Positions 53,400-63,109 of a stretch of DNA of 64,000 nt are shown piece by piece. Location: assembly GCF_047729875.1 (NCBI RefSeq), contig NZ_CP159826.1:1922001-1986000 (forward strand), given 5' to 3'. Below the pieces are notes generated by a model. The model was given only the letters and a program-made list of their open reading frames with translations, made no database searches and had not been told where the DNA came from. The position numbers and the translations under genes were made by a program. Source of the DNA: Marimicrobium sp913061115 (GTDB lineage: Bacteria; Pseudomonadota; Gammaproteobacteria; Pseudomonadales; Halieaceae). How positions within the stretch are numbered: the first letter of the stretch is position 1; each line of letters begins with the position of its first letter.

Positions 53400-54013
53400 G
53401 AAACGACACCATGAACAAGGTTAAGGGTATGCACGTTGCAGGTGACCTGCAGTGGCTGATGGGATGTCATAACGACAGCGCCACCGCCATCAACGTGCGA
53501 TGCTAACAGCGCCTGCGTTTCATCCACACCCTGCTTATCGATCGCTGTAAAGGGCTCATCCAACAGCCATAGGCGCGCCTCGGACAGGAACAAACGAGCG
53601 AGATTCACGCGACGGTGCTGTCCCGCCGAAAGCATATGGCTGGGGACATCCTCGTAGCCGCACAACCCTACTCGGGCAAGCGCAGTATCGATTTGTTCAT
53701 CCGAGTAAAGGCCTTCTCCACTCACATGCCACTGAAGGTTTTCCCGGGGGCTCAACAGCGCCTTAACCGCAGGCTGATGACCGAGGTAAAGCGGCGTCAC
53801 TGAACGCAGGACTTCGCCTTCAAACCCATAACGCGACAGCCCGCAAAGAATCCGCATGAGGCTGGTCTTGCCCGCGCCGTTGGACCCTTCAATCTGCCAC
53901 AGCTGTCCACCGTAAACTTCAACCGAGAGTTCGCAAAAAAGCTCACGCCCGCCGCGCACAAGGCTTAGAGACTGGGCAGCCAGGAATGGCGCGCCGGCAG
54001 CGCTGGATGACAC
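53396..54013 (-). CDS. ccmA: Heme exporter ATP-binding protein CcmA
   Basis: ATPase of CcmAB, 205 residues. Walker A is GSNGAGKTS (about 43-51), the signature is the CcmA-type LSAGQHRRVNLARLF, and Walker B is LWLLDEPFTAID, then switch His in VMTSHQPL. The start is GTG, overlapping the ttcA stop (TAGTG), so the ccm genes follow ttcA in one transcript. Confidence 0.96.
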   Translation of the reverse strand: MSSSAAGAPFLAAQSLSLVRGGRELFCELSVEVYGGQLWQIEGSNGAGKTSLMRILCGLSRYGFEGEVLRSVTPLYLGHQPAVKALLSPRENLQWHVSGEGLYSDEQIDTALARVGLCGYEDVPSHMLSAGQHRRVNLARLFLSEARLWLLDEPFTAIDKQGVDETQALLASHVDGGGAVVMTSHQPLQVTCNVHTLNLVHGVVS

Positions 54014-54933
54014 TAGAGGTTCACCACCTGAATTGCCGGCACGTGTAGACTGGTATCGCGCTCCACACGAAGATCACTGAAATTAAACAGACTACTGTCA
54101 CCCAATTGTGAGGGGGACACATTGCAAACACTTCGAAATATCGACTCAGTACGGCCCGGATACTCTCTCTCCCACTGCGCTAACATCTGCTTAACTTGCA
54201 CGCGCTGTAAATGCGTCTGCGAGCCGCACAAGTTGCAGGGGATGATGGGGAACTCCTTGAATCCGGCATAGCGCTGCAGATCTTGCTCCTTGCAATAGGC
54301 AAGGGGCCGGATCACAACATTCTGCTTGTCGTCACTAAGTAACTTGGGCGGCATGGCCTTGAGCTTGCCATTAAAAAACATGTTGAGGAATAATGTCTCG
54401 ACGATATCGTCACGGTGGTGCCCCAGAGCGATTTTGGTAACACCAATCTCTCGAGCAAAACCGTAAAGACTGCCCCTGCGCAGACGCGAACAAAGCCCGC
54501 AGGTGGTTTTACCTTCTGGTACCACTTCTTTCACAATACTGTAGGTGTCTTTCTCAAGAATGTAATACGGCACGCCCAGGTCAGACAAGTAGCCCGGCAG
54601 GACTTCCTCCGGAAATCCCGGCTGCTTTTGATCCAGATTCACCGCAATCAGCTCAAAATCTACCGGGGCGCTCTGTCGCAGACTGATCAAAACATCCAGC
54701 ATGGCATAAGAGTCCTTGCCGCCGGACACACACACCATGACCTTATCGCCCTGCTCGATCATCGTATAATCGGCTATAGCCTTACCCGCATTGCGGCGCA
54801 AGCGCTTTTGCAGCTTGTTAAACTCGAGTTTTTCCTTGCGGGACAGTTCGCGCACAGTGATCGCCGTTAGTGCTTGATTTGACGGACATTTTACGTGCTT
54901 GGGGTTGCTTGCGTCCAGCACTGCCGTCGCCAA
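54013..54933 (-). CDS. ttcA: tRNA 2-thiocytidine(32) synthetase TtcA
   Basis: ATP-dependent Fe-S enzyme that thiolates cytidine 32 in certain tRNAs. It has 306 residues: a PP-loop VSGGKDSYAML (from about 69) and two CxxC pairs, Cys145/Cys148 (TTCGLCSRLRRG) and Cys233/Cys236 (IPCNLCGSQT), which hold the cluster. GHHRDDIVETLFLNMF is conserved. The start is TTG; the first 30 or so residues are not conserved, so a GTG at 54918 or a later start is possible. It leads the ccm operon. Confidence 0.95.
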   Translation of the reverse strand: MATAVLDASNPKHVKCPSNQALTAITVRELSRKEKLEFNKLQKRLRRNAGKAIADYTMIEQGDKVMVCVSGGKDSYAMLDVLISLRQSAPVDFELIAVNLDQKQPGFPEEVLPGYLSDLGVPYYILEKDTYSIVKEVVPEGKTTCGLCSRLRRGSLYGFAREIGVTKIALGHHRDDIVETLFLNMFFNGKLKAMPPKLLSDDKQNVVIRPLAYCKEQDLQRYAGFKEFPIIPCNLCGSQTHLQRVQVKQMLAQWEREYPGRTESIFRSVCNVSPSQLGDSSLFNFSDLRVERDTSLHVPAIQVVNL

Positions 54934-55189
54934 TTTTAGATTGTAGCCCCGTATCCCTTAGTCAGTGCTTTATACGACAGGAGTCCTGCTAGCTTAACAA
55001 AGGCATTACACTATCGAGACTAACGCCTACGCAGACGCTATCGCCTTGAGGCCCGGTGTGCCACTTTTCAGGGTAGACTGTCACGAGAGTAACGTGTCGT
55101 GCAGAGACGACCTTGTAATTTCTGCGGTTTGCCTCGACAATGCTCGCCGAAAAATCGTTCATTTCACTGTTAGCGAGGACCATACTCCG

Positions 55190-56170
<981 letters not shown>

Positions 56171-56190
56171 AGGCCGACTTAGAGCACATG

Positions 56191-56221
56191 GGGCCAGAGA
56201 AAACGACTCTGGCCCTTTTTT
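56191..56221 (+). terminator. Rho-independent terminator after mdh
   Basis: A perfect 9-bp stem GGGCCAGAG / CTCTGGCCC with a 7-nt loop, followed by six T, 20 bp past the mdh stop. It separates mdh from the TetR gene. Confidence 0.95.
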
Positions 56222-56237
56222 CGAATAAAAAAATACT

Positions 56238-56855
56238 ATGAATAAAACCGAAGTGTTAAAGCGCTACCATCATGGCAACCTGAGAGAGGCTTTACTCGAT
56301 ACCGCTATCGAGCAGCTGCAGAAAGTAGGAGTGGAAAACCTTAGCCTGCGCGCACTGGCTCGGGCCGTTGGCGTATCCCAGACAGCGCCTTATCGGCACT
56401 TCGAAGACAAAAGTGGCTTGCTGGCAGCCATGGCGACAAATGGCTATCGTGATCTCCTGCGCGCCCTGCGCGAGACTGGCGGCGCGGCCGGAGATTGCCC
56501 CAAAGAACAGCTGTTCGCCTTCGCCCACGCCTACGTCGATTACGCTGCGAATAATCCACAGTTATTCAAACTCATGTTTGGCCCTGCGGTACAGCCTACC
56601 TCGAAATACCCCGAACTGCGCAAGGCCAGCCGGGACACTCTGCAGTTGGTGCAGGACATCATTCAGAGTGGCCTTGATCGCGATATTTTCCGTGACGTAG
56701 AGGGCGTCGCTTATATGACGAACGTCGCTTGGGCAAGTATTTATGGGTTGTCGACATTGCTGGTCGATGCCCCTGGACTGTTTGAGCGCCATATCGACCT
56801 CCAACGTCAGGTAGACCTGGGGGTTCAAATTTTCTTGGATGGTCTTGGCCACTAA
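56238..56855 (+). CDS. TetR/AcrR-family transcriptional regulator
   Basis: A 205-residue regulator. The N-terminal TetR helix-turn-helix (about 10-60) contains RYHHGNLREALLDTAIEQL and LSLRALARAVGVSQTAPYRH. The C-terminal ligand/dimer domain (about 80-200) resembles the WHG type (AFAHAYVDYAANNPQLFKLM). It starts only 17 bp after the mdh terminator, with an A-rich leader and no clear ribosome site. Targets are unknown; the convergent exporter permease gene is next to it, and the mdh/tesA regions are other candidates. Confidence 0.92.
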   Translation: MNKTEVLKRYHHGNLREALLDTAIEQLQKVGVENLSLRALARAVGVSQTAPYRHFEDKSGLLAAMATNGYRDLLRALRETGGAAGDCPKEQLFAFAHAYVDYAANNPQLFKLMFGPAVQPTSKYPELRKASRDTLQLVQDIIQSGLDRDIFRDVEGVAYMTNVAWASIYGLSTLLVDAPGLFERHIDLQRQVDLGVQIFLDGLGH

Positions 56856-56881
56856 CCATTAATCGCCAAAGTAATCGATCG

Positions 56882-59356
56882 TTAAAGCTCTCGCAAAACT
56901 GTCACGGGAGCGACAGAGACCACCTTACGACAGTTGAATACGCCCAGACTGCCGACAACCAATGCCCCCGATACAATACCCAGCGGCCATATCCAGAGCG
57001 TCGGCGTATAGCGCATATCCATGACCAGTGTTTGTAAAATATACACAGACAGCTCAGCCGCTGCGGCTGCAAGCAAACCCGCAAACAAACCCAGCGTTGC
57101 AAATTCGATCAGCAGACTGCCGAGAATCAATCGACGTGGCGCGCCTAAAGCACGCAAGATCGCACTTTCGTGCATCCGAGCGTCGACGCTTGCCTGCACA
57201 CCCGCAACTAACACCAATCCACCTGCGGCCAATATGACCACAAGGACCAAATTGATGGCCGCAGACACCTGGTTAATGATGCCGCGAACCTGCTCTATCA
57301 CCGCATCCATCTCGACGACAGTCACCGTGGGGAAGCTGCGAATGAAGCGATTTAAAAATGCCTTATCGGCCGCTTCCAGATGAAAACTGGTCATGAAGGT
57401 TGACGGGTATGATGCTAACAGCTTCGGTGGAAACACTAAGTAAAAATTGGGCCGCATAGACTGCCAGTCCAGCGCACGAATGCTCGTCACCTGCGCTTCC
57501 AATGGTTGCGAACCCACCAAAAATCCGACCGAGTCGCCTACTTTAATGTCCAACCGTTCAGCGAAACTTTCTTCTAACGAAACCACGGCTTGGTCAGTAC
57601 CGCTCGGCCACCACTGTCCTGCAACAAGGCGATTGTCCTTGGGCAATCCATTCGACCAGGTCAAATTGGTCTCTCTCTGACGCCTTTGCTCCTCAACATC
57701 CTCAGTACTGATTAACTCCTCGCCATTGACCGACATAATGCGGCCTCGAATCATCGGATAAAATGCCTCGCTGGTGATGCCCTCGTCGCTAAGGAGGTCT
57801 TCTATAGGTTGTACGCTTTCGGGGCCGATATTCAGCATGAAGTGATTAGGCGCATCGGCTGGCAGTTGCGTCTGCCACTCATCAATCAGCGACGTCCTTA
57901 CCAGAAGCAGCACCAACAGCATCATAATCGCCATGGAAAAGATCACCACTTGCAACGCATTCTCCAGCCCGCGTCGCTGCAGGCCTGCCAACGCAAGTCG
58001 CCAAATATTCCCTGCGCTCATCCCAACCAAACGCCCGCCCTTGAGCAGCGTTAACGCCAAACCGAGCCCCAGCCCGGCGGTTACCGCCAGACCCGCGAGC
58101 ACCGCCAGAGTCAGTTTCCAGTCTCCACTGTACCACCACATCAGTAGCGCAATTGCGAGTAATCCGAGCACATAATCACTTATCGCTCGACTTCCCTCCA
58201 AGGGTAAATCCCGGCGCAAGACACGCAGTGGACTCGCCTGACCCAGGCGTCGCAGCGGCGGCCAGGCAAAGCAAAACAGGCAGGTGATCGACGTCGCCGC
58301 GCCGATGGCATAGGGCCTTATTCCACTGGACCCTGGCTGCACGGGAAGCTGTTCCGCAAACAATTCAAAAAACACCGCCTGTATAGCAAAACCCAAACCG
58401 CATCCCAACGCAGTGGCGATGAGCCCCAGTAACAGTAAACTAGTGCCATAAAGGCGATTCACTGCACCCGACGTTGCGCCCAGACTTTTAATAATGGCCA
58501 CGTAATCATGATGGCGCTCACTAAAGCGCCGTGCAGCCAACGCAACAGCAACGCCTGCCAATACAACGGCCAAACTCCCTGCCAGCAATAGAAAACTTTC
58601 GGCACGGGCCAGAGCGCTACTAATACTCGGCTGCCCCTCCTCCACACTCAGCGCCTTTTGGCCATCTTTTAACAGCGGTTGCAGCCATAGACTGAACGAC
58701 CGCACCGTCGCTTCTGGTCCGGCGTAAAGCTGTCGATACTCGACCCGACTTCCCGGCTGCACCACCCCTGTTGCAGGAATGTCGTCATAGTGCATTAGTA
58801 CCCGAGGCCCAAGTCCGTAAAAAGAAGCGCCCTGATCCGGTTCGGTACGCGCCACTGCAACAACCAAAAATGCGTGTTCTCCAATCGTAATCTGATCTTG
58901 GAGCGTCACGTCAAGCAAAGAAAATAGGCGCGAGTCGAGCCACACCTCGCCTTGCGCCGGCCCAGCGCTCGCCGGAAAGGTTTCGCCGAAAGGCTCAACG
59001 CCATAGGTCAGCTCACCCCGAAGCGGATAGGTCTCACTGACCGCCTTGATCGAGGCCAGATACATATTATCATCACCGGCGTACACCATGGACGGGAATG
59101 ACAGTGTGACTGCCCGCTGTAATCCGTCTCTATCGGCCTGCTGCAACCATTCTTCTGGCAATGGCCTACCACTGCTGACCACCGTATCCGCGGCAAGAAA
59201 ACGATGGCTCTCTTGCACCAACGCGCTTTGCAGCTTGGTAGTAAAAGCGCTAATTCCAGACACCACTCCGACAGCTAGCACCAGCGCCATCACCAGCACA
59301 CCCAGCTCTCCGCCACGCCAATCGCGCGCCAGCATTTTAGTAGCGGTCATCGACAT
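56882..59356 (-). CDS. FtsX-like ABC transporter permease (YbbP type)
   Basis: An 824-residue membrane protein with ten or so helices: one at the N-terminus (about 20-40), clusters at about 265-440 and 470-510, and three or four at about 700-815. Two periplasmic MacB/FtsX-like domains lie between. LRRLGQASPLRVLRRDLPLE and the C-terminal RKVVSVAPVTVLREL are typical of YbbP/FtsX. With YbbA-type ATPase upstream (7-bp gap) and divergent tesA it reproduces the E. coli tesA-ybbA-ybbP layout. It may extract or export lipid-like molecules; the substrate is not established. Confidence 0.92.
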   Translation of the reverse strand: MSMTATKMLARDWRGGELGVLVMALVLAVGVVSGISAFTTKLQSALVQESHRFLAADTVVSSGRPLPEEWLQQADRDGLQRAVTLSFPSMVYAGDDNMYLASIKAVSETYPLRGELTYGVEPFGETFPASAGPAQGEVWLDSRLFSLLDVTLQDQITIGEHAFLVVAVARTEPDQGASFYGLGPRVLMHYDDIPATGVVQPGSRVEYRQLYAGPEATVRSFSLWLQPLLKDGQKALSVEEGQPSISSALARAESFLLLAGSLAVVLAGVAVALAARRFSERHHDYVAIIKSLGATSGAVNRLYGTSLLLLGLIATALGCGLGFAIQAVFFELFAEQLPVQPGSSGIRPYAIGAATSITCLFCFAWPPLRRLGQASPLRVLRRDLPLEGSRAISDYVLGLLAIALLMWWYSGDWKLTLAVLAGLAVTAGLGLGLALTLLKGGRLVGMSAGNIWRLALAGLQRRGLENALQVVIFSMAIMMLLVLLLVRTSLIDEWQTQLPADAPNHFMLNIGPESVQPIEDLLSDEGITSEAFYPMIRGRIMSVNGEELISTEDVEEQRRQRETNLTWSNGLPKDNRLVAGQWWPSGTDQAVVSLEESFAERLDIKVGDSVGFLVGSQPLEAQVTSIRALDWQSMRPNFYLVFPPKLLASYPSTFMTSFHLEAADKAFLNRFIRSFPTVTVVEMDAVIEQVRGIINQVSAAINLVLVVILAAGGLVLVAGVQASVDARMHESAILRALGAPRRLILGSLLIEFATLGLFAGLLAAAAAELSVYILQTLVMDMRYTPTLWIWPLGIVSGALVVGSLGVFNCRKVVSVAPVTVLREL

Positions 59357-59363
59357 GCCGCGC

Positions 59364-60026
59364 TTACTCCTTCACCAACGCGCCACCGTCCAGGCGGAGG
59401 CGCCGGTCACAGCGATCGGCCAACGCTGAATCGTGAGTGACCAAGACTAGGGTCGTCCCCTCCTCCCGATTCAGTTCGAACACAAGGTCAATAATGCGGT
59501 CACCCGTGCGGCTGTCTAAATTACCGGTGGGCTCATCGGCAAACAGGATTGCGGGTCGGGATGCAAAGGCCCTGGCCAGAGCGACCCTCTGCTGCTCCCC
59601 ACCGGAAAGCTGCAGTGGGTAATGCCTCATTCTGGCGTCCAGTTCGACTCGCTTCAAATAGTGCTCCGCCTTTTGCATGACCTCGGATTGACCCTGCAAT
59701 TCCAGAGGCAGCATGACATTTTCTAACGCGGTTAGCGCCGGCAGCAATTGGAATGACTGGAACACAAATCCGATGTGCTCGCCGCGAAACCGGGCTCTGC
59801 CATCTTCATCGAGCGTACCCAGATCTGTGCCGTTGATTGTCACAGAGCCTCCGGACGCTTCGTCCAAGCCCGCAAGTAGGCCAAGCAGTGTCGATTTGCC
59901 CGAACCGGAGGCTCCAATGATGGCCACGGATTCGCCCGACTTGATTTCCAGCGTAATCCCTTTCAGTATCTCCAACTCGGTACCCGCCATGGGAACCCGT
60001 TTTTGGAGATTGTCACATTTGATCAT
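59364..60026 (-). CDS. ABC transporter ATP-binding protein (YbbA type)
   Basis: A 220-residue ATPase of the MacB/LolD/FtsE class. Walker A is GASGSGKST (38-46), Q-loop FVFQSFQLLPALTAL, signature LSGGEQQRVALARAFA, Walker B ILFADEPTGNLDS and switch His in LVTHDSALADRCDR. It pairs with the downstream permease. The ATG overlaps the tesA start on the other strand, so each promoter must lie inside the partner gene. Confidence 0.95.
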   Translation of the reverse strand: MIKCDNLQKRVPMAGTELEILKGITLEIKSGESVAIIGASGSGKSTLLGLLAGLDEASGGSVTINGTDLGTLDEDGRARFRGEHIGFVFQSFQLLPALTALENVMLPLELQGQSEVMQKAEHYLKRVELDARMRHYPLQLSGGEQQRVALARAFASRPAILFADEPTGNLDSRTGDRIIDLVFELNREEGTTLVLVTHDSALADRCDRRLRLDGGALVKE

Positions 60027-60666
60027 TCAACATTTCCTTTATTGCCATATACGCAATTCACTTGCCATCGGATGCCTGTTACTGGCATTAACGGGGCAGG
60101 CCTTTGCCAATGAAACAAAAATCCTAGTATTAGGCGATAGTATCAGCGCAGCCTATGGCATGTCTCTGGAACAGGGCTGGGTTACAAAACTTGCGGTGTA
60201 TCTTAAAGAACGAGATGCGGGAATCCAAGTGGTGAATGCCAGTATCAGTGGCGAGACAACCGCCGGAGGACTTCGCCGCCTGCCCCTGCTGCTGCAAGAA
60301 AATCAGCCCAGCATGGTCATCATCGAGTTAGGTGCCAACGACGGGCTGCGGGGTTATCCCTTGAATACTCTGTATGATCATCTAAAAAGACTCGTAGAAA
60401 TGGCACAGCAGGCAGGCGCTAAGGTGATACTGCTCCCGATGGAGATTCCACCCAACTACGGTACTCGCTATACTTCGGGATTTCGCGAGAGCTTCCGTCA
60501 GGTTGCGCTTGAGACGGACTGTACCTTGGCACCATTTATACTCGATGGCGTCGCAACCAACCCAGCGTTAATGCAGGGCGATGGCATTCATCCAACAGTC
60601 GAGGCACAACCCTTGCTACTGGACAATGTCCTGCCGACTGTAATCGCCGTACTGGATAAGTCATGA
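60019..60666 (+). CDS. tesA: Arylesterase/thioesterase I TesA (SGNH hydrolase)
   Basis: Periplasmic SGNH hydrolase acting on acyl-CoA, lysophospholipid and aryl esters in known homologues. From TTG at 60019 it is 215 residues, with a signal peptide ending GQAFA-NET (about residue 30). The SGNH blocks are VLGDSISAAYG (Ser41), the Gly of NASISGETTAGG, ELGANDGL and GDGIHPTVEAQ (Asp/His). No ATG occurs between an upstream region that belongs antisense to ybbA and the signal peptide. GGAG at 60005-60008 supports the TTG. The stop overlaps the bioA start (ATGA). Confidence 0.9.
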   Translation: MIIQHFLYCHIRNSLAIGCLLLALTGQAFANETKILVLGDSISAAYGMSLEQGWVTKLAVYLKERDAGIQVVNASISGETTAGGLRRLPLLLQENQPSMVIIELGANDGLRGYPLNTLYDHLKRLVEMAQQAGAKVILLPMEIPPNYGTRYTSGFRESFRQVALETDCTLAPFILDGVATNPALMQGDGIHPTVEAQPLLLDNVLPTVIAVLDKS

Positions 60667-61952
60667 CTGATAATACCTGGGACAATCTCCAGCGCGGTGA
60701 CAGCGAAGCCATCTGGCACCCCTACGCTCCCGCCGTCGGTGGCGCAGAAGTCTTTCCTGTTGTTAGCGCCAGCGGCGTCCGTCTAGAATTGGCTGACGGC
60801 AGACAGCTTATTGACGGTATGGCCTCGTGGTGGTGCGCGATACACGGATACAACCATCCAGTACTCAATCGGGCAGTAGAGTCGCAGCTACACGCCGTGT
60901 CACACGTCATGTTCGGCGGTCTAACACATCCACCCGCTGTGAAGTTAGCCCAGATGCTCGTAAAGCTGACACCGCCGGGCCTGGATCGCGTTTTTTTTAG
61001 TGACTCAGGATCGGTTGCGGTAGAAGTTGCAATGAAAATGGCCATTCAATACTGGCATGGTCTGAACCGACCGGAAAAGCACAAACTGCTCGCACTCCGA
61101 AACGGCTATCACGGCGATACGATCGGCGCTATGTCGCTCTGCGATCCCGTCACGGGTATGCACTACTTATTTGGCGACACCCTGCCCAAACAACTGTTCG
61201 CGCCCGCACCTCAATGCCCATTTGATGGGCCTTGTACAGACGCTGAGATGGCCGAGATAACGGCGTTGTTATCTGATCACAGCCATGAGATCGCGGCCGT
61301 CGTGCTCGAGCCCATTGTCCAAGGCGCAGGTGGCATGCGTTTTTATTCGCCAGAGTATCTGGTGAAGGTGCGGGCGTTGTGTGATCACTACGATGTGCTG
61401 CTGATTTTCGATGAAATCGCCACAGGCTTCGGACGTACAGGCAAGCTCTTCGCGCTGGAACATGCGGATGTGGTGCCGGACATCCTATGTCTTGGAAAAG
61501 CGTTGACCGGCGGCTATCTGACGCTGGCGGCGAGCTTGTGCAGTGAGCGTATTTGCAACGGCATCAGCAACAGCGAAGCCGGTGCTTTTATGCATGGTCC
61601 GACCTTCATGGCTAACCCTCTCGCCTGCGCGACCGCCATTGCCAGCATACAGCTGCTACTATCCCAACCTTGGCAGCGCACGGTGCAGCGGCTGCAGACC
61701 GAGCTTACCGTTGGCCTAGCACCGGCCCGCAAGTTCGATAGCGTCGCGGAGGTTCGTACCCTGGGTGCGATTGGTGTCATTGAACTGAAGGAGCCGGTCG
61801 ATATGCGCGTGGTACAACCGCTGTTTGTAGAACGCGGGGTTTGGGTAAGACCTTTTGGTAAGCTGGTTTACGCGATGCCGCCGTATGTGATGGGCAGCGC
61901 CGATGTTGCTACCCTCACCGCTGCGATGGTGGATGTGGTGGCGCAATTATAA
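60663..61952 (+). CDS. bioA: Adenosylmethionine-8-amino-7-oxononanoate transaminase
   Basis: PLP enzyme of biotin synthesis that makes 7,8-diaminopelargonate using SAM as amino donor. It is 429 residues, as in E. coli. Key segments are WHPYAPAVGG near the N-terminus, MASWWCAIHGYNHPVLN, the PLP region RNGYHGDTIGAMSLCDP, IFDEIATGFGRTGKLFALEH and the PLP lysine in CLGKALTGGYLTLAASLC. It is coupled to tesA and is not beside other bio genes here. Confidence 0.97.
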   Translation: MTDNTWDNLQRGDSEAIWHPYAPAVGGAEVFPVVSASGVRLELADGRQLIDGMASWWCAIHGYNHPVLNRAVESQLHAVSHVMFGGLTHPPAVKLAQMLVKLTPPGLDRVFFSDSGSVAVEVAMKMAIQYWHGLNRPEKHKLLALRNGYHGDTIGAMSLCDPVTGMHYLFGDTLPKQLFAPAPQCPFDGPCTDAEMAEITALLSDHSHEIAAVVLEPIVQGAGGMRFYSPEYLVKVRALCDHYDVLLIFDEIATGFGRTGKLFALEHADVVPDILCLGKALTGGYLTLAASLCSERICNGISNSEAGAFMHGPTFMANPLACATAIASIQLLLSQPWQRTVQRLQTELTVGLAPARKFDSVAEVRTLGAIGVIELKEPVDMRVVQPLFVERGVWVRPFGKLVYAMPPYVMGSADVATLTAAMVDVVAQL

Positions 61953-61977
61953 CAGTACGCACCCAACAATCTGACAT

Positions 61978-63093
61978 TCACGGCTGCTCCCACAGGGAAA
62001 TAATTTGGCCTGTGGCCGGGTCTGCCTTGCCGGCCCGCACACGCTGATAAACAGCGGTCACAGCCTCCGCGCCAAAGCTATCTTCCACCTGCAGCCACGT
62101 ATCACAAAACTGCCGAAACGCGACATAAGCGCTGCCAAGACGCATCATCAATTCTGCTGGACCCAGTTCCTTACTGCGGATCTGAATGTGACCTGGCGCA
62201 AAAAAGAACTCCGGTGTTGCACCTGGCAAATCATGCACGGCCCCAACGCTATCAACATGAGTCGCTCCAATTCTGCAGGAGTATTTCATAGTGTCGGCGT
62301 AATGATGATGGAGTTCGGAAAGAATCGATGCGCTGCCTGCCATATCGACCACTACCACAGACTCTTGCCCATCGAGCGCGCTTATCTGCTCGTAGGTCAA
62401 AACACTGTCATAGCACCCTAGGCTCTCGCAGAAAGCCACATTGCCTGCAGAGGTCAATGCAATACTGCTAACGCCGTCCTGCCGTTGCACACAGTGACCA
62501 AGCGCAATACTGGTCTTGCTAGAGGCACTGGTTATAAGACAACTGCTGGCACCAAAAAAATCATTCATCTCCATAAAGTCTGCTACTAGCCAAGACGTCA
62601 TGTAAAGGCCTCGCAGAAGGCTGTCTTGATCCTCCCGCGCCTGCTCGTAAATAGCATAAGCCGATGCACGATCAAATTGCGCGTAGACAGGCGCTAAACC
62701 GTCACGATGCACGGAGACATCACTAAAACTTTGCTGACTGACTTTGCCAGCAAGAATTTTCAGATGCGTGGAAAAAGGGAAAAATCCCCAAACCCTTTCG
62801 CCAACCACAATATCCGCATGATTGGATGCTACGACATCTGCCCAACCCATGGCGGGCACTCTCCCCCAGCCGTCAGCCGCGGGAAAAAAACGCCAATAAC
62901 CCAGTGCATCACCTGAGGCAGCGTAGGAAATGTTATTAGCAGTCAGCGCCAATCGATCAACTTGCAGTAGGACTTCATCCTCCGCAAGCCCGCCGACTAT
63001 TTCATCCTTTACTACCCGCGTGTCGCTCCAGTTGTCCTTGCGAACTTCCAGAGTACTAGCGTGTATCGCTTCACCATCAAAAATAGTCGTCAT
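61978..63093 (-). CDS. DUF2855 family protein, divergent medium-chain reductase-like
   Basis: A 371-residue protein I recognise as DUF2855. The layout resembles a quinone-reductase-type MDR enzyme: a GroES-like N-terminal half (EVLLQVDRLALTANNISYAA, VPAMGWADVVASNHADIVVG, then ERVWGFFPFSTH) and a Rossmann-like part (LITSASSKTSIALGHCVQRQ, VLTYEQISALDGQESVVVVD). The GxGxxG is replaced by SASSKTSIA, and no zinc-ligand pattern is evident. It starts 16 bp after an acyl-CoA dehydrogenase gene on the same strand, suggesting a shared acyl or enoyl substrate. The enzymatic role is inferred only from the fold-like pattern. Confidence 0.82.
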   Translation of the reverse strand: MTTIFDGEAIHASTLEVRKDNWSDTRVVKDEIVGGLAEDEVLLQVDRLALTANNISYAASGDALGYWRFFPAADGWGRVPAMGWADVVASNHADIVVGERVWGFFPFSTHLKILAGKVSQQSFSDVSVHRDGLAPVYAQFDRASAYAIYEQAREDQDSLLRGLYMTSWLVADFMEMNDFFGASSCLITSASSKTSIALGHCVQRQDGVSSIALTSAGNVAFCESLGCYDSVLTYEQISALDGQESVVVVDMAGSASILSELHHHYADTMKYSCRIGATHVDSVGAVHDLPGATPEFFFAPGHIQIRSKELGPAELMMRLGSAYVAFRQFCDTWLQVEDSFGAEAVTAVYQRVRAGKADPATGQIISLWEQP

Positions 63094-63109
63094 AGCGTGA
63101 GTCTTCCTA

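Noticed and set aside
55046..55189. 48-residue extension of mdh
   Set aside because: The extension has no homology to malate dehydrogenases, and a better-placed ATG with GAGGA starts at the conserved N-terminus.
59713..60018. N-terminal extension of the tesA frame across ybbA
   Set aside because: It is antisense to conserved ybbA coding sequence, and the extension precedes a normal signal peptide.
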